Shown in pieces: positions 16,193-25,700 of a stretch of DNA of 64,000 nt. The translations under genes and the position numbers were made by a program. Positions within the stretch are counted from its first letter, which is position 1; every line of letters starts with the position of its first letter. Location of the stretch: assembly GCA_027081405.1 (NCBI GenBank), contig JALWKO010000049.1, positions 1-64,000 on the forward strand, read 5' to 3'. The notes under the pieces are model-generated. The model did not search any database and was not told the origin of the DNA. It worked only from the letters and a program-made list of their open reading frames with translations. The stretch is from Campylobacteraceae bacterium. GTDB lineage: Bacteria; Campylobacterota; Campylobacteria; Campylobacterales; Sulfurovaceae.

Positions 16193-16759
16193 ATGACTCA
16201 ACGGAATATCGGAGAAAACTTCAACGTCGTCGTCTCGACAAAGCGAACGATTATCGGGGCTCCCGCCTCCGACTTTTTCGTGTACTATGCCCCCGCTGAC
16301 GATCTCACAAACAGGACCGAGGTCGTGGGTGGCCTGAGCGAGGCGGTGGAGACAATCGCATCGGGTGACGAGCATACTGCTACGCTTACCCAGCCAGCCG
16401 CGTATGGCAGCAGGCTGCTCTATGTGGATGACCAAAACTCAACCCTTGAAGAGGGAGATGTCATCGAGTACGCAACAGGGAAGTACGGCTATATTATGCG
16501 GATCGTCGGGCAGAAGGTCTATCTGAAGCGTCCGATCCGAGCCCATCTGTCTTCGGGGGATACGCTCACACAGGTAGGGAACACCGGGGACTATACGACC
16601 CCGACGATCTCTCTCGGCAACGCCGGGGAGTACATTGTCACCGTGGAGGGACCCGATTACGGGATCATTGTCAGTGAGCGCGTCAAGGTGATCGATCCCT
16701 CCGCGGGAAGCCAGCCTGACCCTGACGCTCCCGACGAAGCGATTGCCGTAGCTTACTAG
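16193..16759 (+). CDS. Conserved tail/virion protein (phage A)
   Basis: The 188-residue protein is one of the best conserved between the two phages (58450-59016). It has blocks such as GENFN-VVSTKRT, LEEGDVIEYATGKYGY and LTQVGNTG-Y-TPTIS. It looks like a beta-sandwich with a disordered Pro/Asp-rich end (GSQPDPDAPD). Strong conservation points to an inner structural part rather than a receptor-binding tip. It is the first gene after the GCGACAAAAA gap. No family is recognised. Confidence 0.65.
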   Translation: MTQRNIGENFNVVVSTKRTIIGAPASDFFVYYAPADDLTNRTEVVGGLSEAVETIASGDEHTATLTQPAAYGSRLLYVDDQNSTLEEGDVIEYATGKYGYIMRIVGQKVYLKRPIRAHLSSGDTLTQVGNTGDYTTPTISLGNAGEYIVTVEGPDYGIIVSERVKVIDPSAGSQPDPDAPDEAIAVAY

Positions 16760-16760
16760 C

Positions 16761-17369
16761 ATGGTTCTGCGGATCGAAACAAGTGGGATCACGCGTGGGA
16801 GGGAATTTTCCCTCTACGCGTTTGCCGATACAGTCCCGGAAGTGTTGGCGTATGCCTACAATCCAGTGACACATGAAGTCGTGTCGTTGGATTGTGAGCA
16901 TAGCGAGTACGGGATGCTCCACAAGTTTGATGCAGTCGCACCGCACTTTGACGGCTTTTTGATGGCGAAGGTGGGGAAGCAGAAAGTAGTGAAGCGTATC
17001 GGAACGCCGATGCAAATAGCCCTGGTCGTGGGATACAAGGAGGGGTACACCGCCTTTTACAAAGCCTATGACTATCTCGGCGGTGTCATATCAGAGGGGG
17101 CTATGGATAGTCTCATCGGCCCGTTTTTTACTTGCGCAATCCCGGATGCCGCCGTTATGATGGAAGCTACCGGGAAAAAGTTCTTGATAAACAGGAATAT
17201 CAGCAGGTTGAACTTTGAGGTAAGCATCGATACCGGGGCGCTAAACTCAAGCTTCGATTATTCTACATTGGGTGATATTCAGCTTTCCTCAGACCCCCTC
17301 CCCAAAATGCAGCTCGAAGATGCGACGCTCGCTTCAACCCTTCCAAACGTAACTATCAAGGAGCTATAA
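16761..17369 (+). CDS. Conserved tail/virion protein (phage A)
   Basis: The 202-residue protein starts 1 base after the preceding stop and is highly conserved in phage B (59018-59626). Shared blocks are MVLRIETSGITRGREFSLYAF, FDGFLMAK-GKQK-VKRIGTP and the end NVTI-EL. It is likely beta-rich and structural. It is immediately followed by the coiled-coil gene. No family is recognised. Confidence 0.65.
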   Translation: MVLRIETSGITRGREFSLYAFADTVPEVLAYAYNPVTHEVVSLDCEHSEYGMLHKFDAVAPHFDGFLMAKVGKQKVVKRIGTPMQIALVVGYKEGYTAFYKAYDYLGGVISEGAMDSLIGPFFTCAIPDAAVMMEATGKKFLINRNISRLNFEVSIDTGALNSSFDYSTLGDIQLSSDPLPKMQLEDATLASTLPNVTIKEL

Positions 17370-19082
17370 ATGGACCTCTCTCTCTATAAAAATGCGATAA
17401 CAGAGGCGCTGAACGTTATAAATTTTGATGCCGACGCCATCATGAAAAAATCCGAGGAGCAGGTTCGCCAGTTCCTCAATGATGCGACGTCGATCACGGA
17501 CGATCAGAAGGCGTCAATTTATGCGCAGTTTCTTACGGACACAACGACCTCCGCAATAGCCCAGGCGATACAGGCGGCCGCGCAAATTGCACTTGATGGT
17601 CCGGTAAACGAGCAGCGGATCGCCTCTATGCAGGGAGAACTTGTTATCAAGCAGGCGCAGAGCGATAAAGACCTTGAGGTAAAGAATACCCAGATCGATA
17701 CCATGAATAGGGATACTGTCGTAAAAGAAGCGCTGAAGGATAGTACCATCGCCGTTGACCAGCAGAAGATCGCCTCGATGCGGCAGGAGGACATCGCACG
17801 GACAAACGACACCGCCGCAAGGGTGGCAAAGGCTAAATACGAAATTGAACAGCTGATGCCGTCGCAGGTGGCGCTCAATCAAAAAGAGCTCCAGGTGAAG
17901 GATAAAGAGCTTGAGATTAAAGAGGCCCAAACCCTGGTCGAGGAGAAGCGGGTCGATCTGATGCAGGCCGACATCGATCTAAAAACCCAGGAGATTGCCA
18001 TTGCCGGGCAGAAGGTGGCGCTGCTTGAGAAGCAGGTGTCCGTCGAGGAGGAGAAAATACCGCTGATGCAGGCTCAGGCCCAAGTGGAGAGCAAGAAGGT
18101 CGATCTAATGACAGAGCAGATTGCCATTGAGCATGAAAAGATTCCGCTGATGGAGGCTCAAGCTCAGGTTGAGTCCAAGAAGATCGATCTGATGGAGAAA
18201 GAGGTAGCTCTCAAGGAGAACCAAGCCGCTGTCGAAGAGAAGAAGATTGGCCTGATGGAAGAGCAGACCTCGGTCGAGCACGAGAAGATCGGGCTGATGA
18301 ATGCTCAGGCATCTGTCGAGTCCAAGAAGATTGACTTGATGGAGAAAGACATCGACCTCAGAGGGAAGCAGGTCGATGTGGAAGGCAAGAAGGTCGATCT
18401 CATGGATGCTCAAGCCAAGGTCGAAGAGAAGAAGATCGATCTGATCTCGGCTCAAACTGATGTGGAGAGCGAGAAGGTCGGGATGATAAACGCCCAGACC
18501 CAGGTCGAATCCAAGCGGGTTGACGTTGAAGCACAAAAAGCTGGTTTGATGCAGGCTCAAACAGACGTTGAATCCAAGAAAGTTGATATGATCGTAAAAC
18601 AAACCGACGTCGAAAGCAAGAAGGCTGATCTTATCGGAAAGCAAACCGACGTCGAGAGCAAGAAGATAAATGTCATGCAGGCCCAGGTCAATGTGGAAAA
18701 AGAAAAAGTTCCGCTGATGAAAGCACAAACCGACGTCGAGAGAAAGAAGGTTGATCTCACAGCGAAACAGGTTGATATTTCAGCGAAACAGGTTGAGCTG
18801 GAGGGCGAAAAAATAGAACTCACGAAACAGGATGTAGAGCTCAGAAAACAACAGGCCGCAACCGAGAAAGAAAAAATCGGGCTTATCAAGGAGCAAACGA
18901 ATTTAGAGGCGCAAAAAGTAAGCCTCACCTCAAAAGAGATTCTGCTACGTGCTTCTGAGATTGCCTATCGGATGGAGCAGACAAGGACTGTAAGAAAAAG
19001 TCTCGGGGTAAACCAGTCTATTGAACAGTGCAAATGTGAGACTCAACTCAGAATAGCTGAACTTCAAGCCGCATCACTATAA
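17370..19082 (+). CDS. Long heptad-repeat coiled-coil virion protein (phage A, expanded)
   Basis: The 570-residue protein has an N-terminal domain (residues 1-120, including NFDADAIMKKSEEQVRQFL). A very long coiled coil follows, built of 14- and 21-residue units of the form VESKKIDLMxxQTD, repeated about 20 times. It ends in a conserved C-terminal part (RTVRKSLGVNQSIEQCKCETQLRIAELQAA). Units are exact multiples of seven, as expected of a parallel coiled coil. The phage B copy (59626-60645) has only 339 residues. The missing 231 (33 heptads) lie in this repeat, so it varies in length. A tail needle, spike stalk or length-setting ejection protein are options. Confidence 0.75.
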   Translation: MDLSLYKNAITEALNVINFDADAIMKKSEEQVRQFLNDATSITDDQKASIYAQFLTDTTTSAIAQAIQAAAQIALDGPVNEQRIASMQGELVIKQAQSDKDLEVKNTQIDTMNRDTVVKEALKDSTIAVDQQKIASMRQEDIARTNDTAARVAKAKYEIEQLMPSQVALNQKELQVKDKELEIKEAQTLVEEKRVDLMQADIDLKTQEIAIAGQKVALLEKQVSVEEEKIPLMQAQAQVESKKVDLMTEQIAIEHEKIPLMEAQAQVESKKIDLMEKEVALKENQAAVEEKKIGLMEEQTSVEHEKIGLMNAQASVESKKIDLMEKDIDLRGKQVDVEGKKVDLMDAQAKVEEKKIDLISAQTDVESEKVGMINAQTQVESKRVDVEAQKAGLMQAQTDVESKKVDMIVKQTDVESKKADLIGKQTDVESKKINVMQAQVNVEKEKVPLMKAQTDVERKKVDLTAKQVDISAKQVELEGEKIELTKQDVELRKQQAATEKEKIGLIKEQTNLEAQKVSLTSKEILLRASEIAYRMEQTRTVRKSLGVNQSIEQCKCETQLRIAELQAASL

Positions 19083-19092
19083 GGAGTAGAAA

Positions 19093-20331
19093 ATGACCGT
19101 AGATAAAGCGATAGCCACCATCACAAGAATTATCGACAATACGCTCGAAGAGTACAATCAGTCGCCATCCAGTAAAGACTCTAACGGTCTGCGCATCCCG
19201 CATCCATTAGATATCGTTGATGAAGACGATAAGTTCTTCGCACTGGATATGGCACTGAAAAACGTTGCGCTTCAAACAACCCCGGTTTCACTCATTGAGG
19301 GGAACGGGAGTACCGCCAGCGAGCTTCGACGCGTAAGCACAAACTACTACATTCGAGTACCGGCAGACCCGGTAGCAGGACAGGAGCTAGACATAGACGA
19401 CGGGTTGGCTTATGCAGTCATTTTTAAGGCGCTTGTCGATCTTTGGGAAGAGTATTCTGACTATGGTCAGCAGGGGGACATGATTATCGCCACCTACGAC
19501 CACGCATACTCCGACTACATAAAGAACCTTGAGAATGGAACGGTCGCCACTGGGAACGAAGCATATATCCGGTTCAGCGCTGATGGGACGAATTGGCACG
19601 ATAGCTTCGCTCCGGGTGACATCTATATCAGCTTCAAACGGATCGACACCGACGCGTGGACTTCGGCGATCCGCTTTGTGGGGCAGGATGGGCAGGACGG
19701 AGCTCCGGGAACCCCATGTAGCGACACGCAGTTTATTGCGCTTCAAGACACCCCGGCAAGCTATACTGGGATGGCCGGGAAGGTGGTCACTGTCAATACG
19801 AACGAAGACGGTGTTGAATTTTCCGATGCGCCGTCCGGCAGCAGTGGGGCCAGCACGTTCGTTGATCTTACGGATACTCCGTCGTCCCTCACCGCCGGGA
19901 AAATGCTCCAGGTAAACTCTGACGGGACGGCGATAATTGAAGTCGATCCTCCATCAGGCGGGGGAGCTCCCGCCAAATTTGGCGACAATACCTTCTTCGA
20001 TGACTCCACAACCGGGACGATCAACCTCGATGCACAGACATATAACAGTTTTTACCTCTATCCAAGCGGTGATCTGACTATCTCTTTTGAGAAATTCGAT
20101 GATGACGGAAGCCAGGTGTCGGCATACTTCGGAAGTGTCTATACATTCGCCGTCGTAAACGGGGCAAACTACAATATCGCATTTGATTCAAACGAAACTT
20201 TTTACGGTGACGCCACCATTCATGCGGAAGAGGACACATCGCTATATCCGCTCACCCTTATCCGTGCATATTATGACGGATATAGCTGGGTCGTCATTGA
20301 CAGAGTAGTAACAGTGGATTATCAGCCGTAG
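19093..20331 (+). CDS. Tail fibre protein with adaptor-like N-terminus (phage A)
   Basis: The 412-residue protein has three parts. The N-terminal domain (1-145) is helical (VDKAIATITRIIDNTLEEY, then LAYAVIFKALVDLWEEYSDY) and probably attaches to the tail. A short collagen-like stretch (GQDGQDGAPGTP) follows, with two fibre repeats of the type FVDLTDTPSSLTAGKMLQV. The beta-rich C-terminus (GDNTFFDDSTTGTINLDA) may form the tip. The fibre repeat is a known motif in phage fibres. Phage B has the same architecture (60657-61892). The stop overlaps the next gene. Confidence 0.75.
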   Translation: MTVDKAIATITRIIDNTLEEYNQSPSSKDSNGLRIPHPLDIVDEDDKFFALDMALKNVALQTTPVSLIEGNGSTASELRRVSTNYYIRVPADPVAGQELDIDDGLAYAVIFKALVDLWEEYSDYGQQGDMIIATYDHAYSDYIKNLENGTVATGNEAYIRFSADGTNWHDSFAPGDIYISFKRIDTDAWTSAIRFVGQDGQDGAPGTPCSDTQFIALQDTPASYTGMAGKVVTVNTNEDGVEFSDAPSGSSGASTFVDLTDTPSSLTAGKMLQVNSDGTAIIEVDPPSGGGAPAKFGDNTFFDDSTTGTINLDAQTYNSFYLYPSGDLTISFEKFDDDGSQVSAYFGSVYTFAVVNGANYNIAFDSNETFYGDATIHAEEDTSLYPLTLIRAYYDGYSWVVIDRVVTVDYQP

Positions 20332-21686
20332 TGGATAGAGTCGTCCCGTATCCGCACCCGGACTTCGGTGATGCGGACCTGCTTTCCAAGGAGCTTATAA
20401 ACGGCTCTTTTGCCGTGGCGGTCGTCGATGACGTGAAACATTTTCGCCCGGTCCTTGGAAGATACGAGGGCAGCGTTGACGATATAAAAATGCGGATGAT
20501 GGCGGAAGGCAGGTTCGGTCCGCAGGCAGCCGACCTCGATATGCACAGCGAGGGAATCCCCTATCTCAAGCAGTTGGCATGGTTGCCGTATCATGAGAAG
20601 GATGAAGGGAAAGAGCCCGAGATAATTTACAATCCAACAGACTACTATACATCGGTCGAGTATCATGGACTCTCCAATCAGGAAGTCAGTACGACATTCA
20701 TAAAAGATATATATTGCAGCACTCCATACTATGACTCTAAAAATCCAGGGCTCTTTGGATTTAAGTTCATAAGAGATTCTGACGGGAATATCACAGACAG
20801 ACTTCTCGCTTTTTTTTCTCTGTTGGATTTTTCCGTCTCTATTTTGGGCAGGTGGCCGGACGCCTTGGCATTCGATTCGAGGTCGCCTATCGGATACGTC
20901 AAGGGCGCGGCAGTTTTTACTGCATGGAACGGGGGCGGGATATCCGTAGCCTCTATGGGTCTGGATGGCAGCGTCAGGGTAATGGATGTTGACAGCTCTC
21001 TGGTGCGTCCGCTTGGAGAGCATGGCGCGTTCGTTGCAAAAAACGGGACGACAAAGGTCTATTCTTGGAAGTTTGAAGTTGAAGCGGATTCAAGGGCTGA
21101 CTTCACATCGTCAAATATATCTTCGGCATCCTCTCCGGTACCATATCCGTTTGGTGCACTTATCAATAGGGCCTTCTATTATCCTGCAAGCGAAACCGGA
21201 TCGTGGAAATATCGAAAGAGAAAAAAGCCGGATGAATACGGGAATTGGTGGACCTTCCACTTTGTTCCGCATGCGATATGGAAAGCACAAAAGATGGTCA
21301 AGTACGACTACGTCACCGACAACTGGATCAATGAGCCGTTCGCTAGGCTAAACTACAATATGCTGAAGCACGGAGTCTATACGCCGGCAATGCTTCCTAG
21401 GGTAAAGTCCGGGACGCTTCGCCTAAAGAGTTCTGACAATTACGGAGACTTTGCGGAGATTGACGGGGAAGATGGGAAGAGCCTTGTCCATACGTTCGAC
21501 TTCAGAAAATGGGAATATGTTACGGACCAGCGCGCAATAGATCGTTTCTATGGGATGATGGGGCGCATCTGGATAGACATAGGGTTGTCGGACGTAACCG
21601 GATATTTGCCCTACACAATGGCTTTTTTCGACAGCGGCGACAAAATGATATTTCAATATGACGGTTTTGTCTTTACTATGGGATGA
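20331..21686 (+). CDS. Conserved tail protein (phage A)
   Basis: The 451-residue protein begins at a GTG that overlaps the preceding stop. Blocks shared with phage B (61889-63217) include VVPYPHPDF at the start, YYTSVEYHG, STPYYDSKNPGLFG-KF and LLDFS--LGRWP. The C-terminal quarter (KYDYVTDNWI) is also conserved, while the middle varies. It is rich in Tyr and Asp, as expected of a beta-rich tail component. No family is recognised. Confidence 0.62.
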   Translation: MDRVVPYPHPDFGDADLLSKELINGSFAVAVVDDVKHFRPVLGRYEGSVDDIKMRMMAEGRFGPQAADLDMHSEGIPYLKQLAWLPYHEKDEGKEPEIIYNPTDYYTSVEYHGLSNQEVSTTFIKDIYCSTPYYDSKNPGLFGFKFIRDSDGNITDRLLAFFSLLDFSVSILGRWPDALAFDSRSPIGYVKGAAVFTAWNGGGISVASMGLDGSVRVMDVDSSLVRPLGEHGAFVAKNGTTKVYSWKFEVEADSRADFTSSNISSASSPVPYPFGALINRAFYYPASETGSWKYRKRKKPDEYGNWWTFHFVPHAIWKAQKMVKYDYVTDNWINEPFARLNYNMLKHGVYTPAMLPRVKSGTLRLKSSDNYGDFAEIDGEDGKSLVHTFDFRKWEYVTDQRAIDRFYGMMGRIWIDIGLSDVTGYLPYTMAFFDSGDKMIFQYDGFVFTMG

Positions 21687-21707
21687 AAATACCCATAGGA
21701 GGGCAGA

Positions 21708-22769
21708 ATGGGTTTCTACAATCCAGAGTTTGATGAAAAAAAGAGGGTTGAACAAAAGCCCTACACAAAGTACCAGATCGGAAAAAGCAGGGAGCAGGGC
21801 GTACGGGGGGCGACGCAGGGCTCTCAGGGATGGATGGCGCAATACGGAGCGGGCGACTATGCCGAGAGGCTTGGAGCGCAGGCAAACGCTCTGCTCAATT
21901 CCATCACGCAAAAAAACGGCGCTCCCTCGTTGCAGCCTATCACTCATTCGCTCCTGAGCCAAGAGGGATTCAACCAGGCGTTGCGCAACGTACAAATCCA
22001 CAATCTTCAGAAAATCGCCGAGCAGCGACGTCGGGCGCTAACGAACGCGCTGGGTAGTGTGCTACGCAGCGGAACCGCCCTGCGTACCGCCGGGATGAAC
22101 AATGCCACGCGGGAGCGTACCGCCGCCCTCGATGCCGCCACTCGGAAATACGGGATGGACAAAAACTACGATATTCGGGCCAAAGGTCTCAGCGAAGAGC
22201 AGCGCTATCACGATGCCCTGATCGACTACAACAAAGGGCTGCTGGATACCCAAAAAGGGCGCTTGCAGCTGGAGGCGTGGAAGGCGAAGCAGCCGAAAGC
22301 GAAAAAGGACGATCAGCTCGATTTGGTACTGAAGCGGCAGCGGTTGGTCAAAGACCCGAAAACGTTTTTGAAAGGTGTGTATGGCGAGGACATCTACGGA
22401 GAGATGGACGGCGCGCAAAAGGCAGAGGCTATCAAAAACTTTGTAGCGACCGGAACGCTCCCGGCTTACAAGTTCAAAAGTGATTGGATCAATGACACGA
22501 TAAACAAGGAGGACGGCTACATCGACCCCTATGGACTGACATCCGGCGGGCAGAGCCTGCAGCAAGCAGTGAATGGGCAGAAGGCGCAAAAGCCGGCACC
22601 GAAGATCACCAAAGACCACATCCTATCAATTCGCTCTGAAATCGCGAAGTCCTTCGGTGTGCCGGAGGAGCAGATAGCTTTCGATCCCGAAAGGAAGATG
22701 TACGCTCTTCCTAACGGGTATGACGTTCCGCTGAATAAAGCGTATGAGCGTGTTTTTGGAGGCCGATAA
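21708..22769 (+). CDS. Internal virion/ejection-like protein (phage A)
   Basis: The 353-residue basic, helical protein has a conserved N-terminal part (KYQIGKSREQGVRGATQGSQGW) also seen in phage B (63231 onward). A helical centre carries IHNLQKIAEQRRRALTNALGSVLRSGTA. The C-terminal part (ITKDHILSIRSEIAKSFGVPE) could bind another protein. Position just before the giant polyvalent protein fits ejection proteins of short-tailed phages, which leave the capsid with the DNA; this is inference. It overlaps the next start by 1 base. Confidence 0.6.
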   Translation: MGFYNPEFDEKKRVEQKPYTKYQIGKSREQGVRGATQGSQGWMAQYGAGDYAERLGAQANALLNSITQKNGAPSLQPITHSLLSQEGFNQALRNVQIHNLQKIAEQRRRALTNALGSVLRSGTALRTAGMNNATRERTAALDAATRKYGMDKNYDIRAKGLSEEQRYHDALIDYNKGLLDTQKGRLQLEAWKAKQPKAKKDDQLDLVLKRQRLVKDPKTFLKGVYGEDIYGEMDGAQKAEAIKNFVATGTLPAYKFKSDWINDTINKEDGYIDPYGLTSGGQSLQQAVNGQKAQKPAPKITKDHILSIRSEIAKSFGVPEEQIAFDPERKMYALPNGYDVPLNKAYERVFGGR

Positions 22770-25700
22770 TGGCAAACGGTAAAAATCGTTTTTTGGATAT
22801 TGCCGTAAAGCGTGGTACTGAACCAAAAAACCGTTTTTTGGATATTGCCGTAAAATCCGACAATTCCCGCAGAGACACGATGCCGGTAGAGGATTATGCC
22901 GAAGCCATCGATAACAAAAGCGACACCCTCGGCAGCTTTTTCAAAGGCTTCACTCACAACTTCGATGATTACGCCGCGTCAGTCAATAAGCTCCTAGGTA
23001 TGAAAGAAGGGGCCAAATATTGGGAACGCCAGCGCAAAATAAACGAGGTGGAGACCTCGGATCATCCTATCTCCAAATTCGCCGGTTCCGTGCTTCTGGA
23101 CCCGCTGAACCTCGTCGGAGGGGAGGCGATCAAGGCGGGCAAGATCGGCAAAGCAATCGCCCAGGAGGCGATGACAGGCGCGGGCAATACCGTGCTGCAC
23201 GATTATGGTGATAGTTCGCTTACGACGGAGGAGAAACTTCAGCGGGCTTTGGCCGGGGGATTGATCGGTGGGGCGGCGGGCGGTGCCTTGGCGGCGCATA
23301 TCCCGAGCCGACTTCTCAAGCGCGGCCCCAAAGAGGCCCCTGATACACACGAGGCCCTCCCCACTCCCGCAGCCCCCGAAAGTGCCGAGCACTCCGCGGA
23401 AGCGATCCTGCAAAACCCCGAAGCCTTCGGCCTGGGCGAGGCGGCAGCGGCACGGAGGAGGGCGGAGGCCCCCAAGACGGAGCCGGAGACCAAGGCCCAG
23501 GAAGCTCCGGAAGCTTCCCAAGGCAACCCCCTCTACGAGTATGTCATCGAACGGGCCAGGGATCGGAGCGCGAAGGATATCCGCTACGGCAAGCGTCTGG
23601 AGGTTGCCTCCCATTTCGATTACAGTCACGACGGAAAGGAATGGGGTGCGCGGATCGATCCGGCGATCTACTCCCCCAACTACGAGGCGGAATTTCTCTT
23701 GACCAAAGGCGATGTCAAAAAGATCGAGGCGGGACGGATCACCCCGGAGATCGAGGAGAAAATCCGCCACGATATGCAGGTGATGACGGAGCACCCGGAT
23801 TGGAAAGAGGAGGGCGAAGCGATCCTCTCTGGCAAAAAGCCCGCACCCCTGGACGAGGTGAAGCTCAACGAAGCAGGCGATCTTGTCGGGCCCGACGGTG
23901 TGCCGATCTTCGCCAACGCCGGGCAGAACCTGGCCGCCGGAGTGGGAGCCGGGACGGTCAACGCCCTGGCGGGAGAGTACGATCCAAACCGCGACTTTAT
24001 GAGTCAGATCGAAACGAAGTTCCTCGAAGGGCTGGCGGCGGGTACCCTCGGCACCGCGGCGATCCGTCAGCTGCGCCACATCGCCCCCGAGAGTTACGAA
24101 CGGGTACGCCGGGCGGTGCTGGAGCATTCCTACCGCGATGCCGACGGCACGATCCGCCTCAACGCCAACGCCCTGGAGTCGAAGTATCTACGCAAGGGGC
24201 ACGGCGGAGAGCGGGTCAACGAGTCGGCCCTGATGCGCGAAGCCGTCGCGCTGCCCAAGCCATTTAAACACTATCAAGATTTTAAGAAGAATTTTGGGTG
24301 GAGCTATGAGAGCAAGTATTATTATATCGACACGCCTATAGGACAAGTAAAGACCAACCCATCAAGAAATTGGAGGCATTTGACTGACAATAGTCATTAT
24401 GACAACAGGGGATATATCAGCGGTGCATTTTTTGAGACGATGAAAGACCCGCTCTTTATAGTAAAAAAGCCGTACAATGGTGGATGGAACACTGTGTTTT
24501 ACAAGCCATTCAAAGACGGAAAAGGAAAATACCATCTAGGAGCTTTTGCGGTAGACGATAACGGCGATTTGAGTCAAAAAACTTTCTATGAGATAGACAA
24601 TCTTAAGAAAATAAAAGATTTGATAAAAGTACCGGATGGGAATTTGCTTTATTACAAGTATGGCGACCGACCCGGCGTACATCCGCTTAAGGCGGACAGC
24701 GAACCCCCGCACGGCCAGGCCGTAGGGAAAGTCGGCGCCGATGAGCGTCTCAATCAGCCGACTCCAGAAGGAAGCCCTGATTACACTCCTCACGCTCAAA
24801 GCAGCGCGGGAAAAGACGCTACTCAGATTATACCCGACAACGACAACGGCGTCAAGATCGGCACATTCGCCGGGAGCGCTCCGCGTTTCGCCCCTTCCGA
24901 ATCTCCGCGCCACAGTGGAAACTTCGACGATCTGGATCGCCTGGCGCAAGAGCGAGAGAACAAGGGCTGGGCGGACATAGGGGAGCAGTCCGGGCTGGGT
25001 GATATCGCCGCCATCGGGCGGGAATACTTCACTGATACCTTCAGCGGAGCCTACCACGCCGCCCGCGACGCCACCCACGCCGCGATCCAAAAGGAGCAAG
25101 ACGGCATCGAGCGGCTGGCCCGTGCCCTGGATGAGTTGGACGAAGGCAGCGATCGAGAGCTTCACCGCTACCTGACGGGCCAGAGTGACGGCGCCGCCCT
25201 CAGCGAGCCGGTCCGCAAACTGGCCGACGCAATCCGGGGTAGAGTGGACGCTCTGGGTCGGGAGCTGGTGGATGAGGGTATCCTCTCCCCTGAAGCCTTC
25301 AAAGAGTGGGAGGGGGTCTATCTGCATCGTCTCTATGAGCCGCATTTCGATCCGGTCAAGCTCATCAAGCGCGGCTTCAAGGTAGATACGATCCACGAGC
25401 GCGGAGAATCACTCAGCACCGGCGATTACAACAAGGCCGTCTCCTGGCTGCAAAAGCGCGGGTACCTGAGCGACGAGCAGGCCAAAGCGCTCAAATACGA
25501 TCCCCAAAAGTCGGTAAAAGCCCTGACGGACTACCTGGACGAAGCGGGAATTACCGGCGCGCTGAAAGAAGGGAAAGTCTCCGCGCAGATGCTCCCCGGT
25601 GATCGGATCAAACTGCGGCGGGACTGGAGTCCGTCGGAACGGCAGGATATGGGGGAGATCGACAGCGCGAAGCTCACCGTACCTGAAACACTCTCGAGGC

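Noticed and set aside
18105..18728. Minus-strand frame opposite the coiled-coil repeats
   Set aside because: It is an antisense shadow of the heptad repeat, with a leucine/histidine-rich repetitive product.
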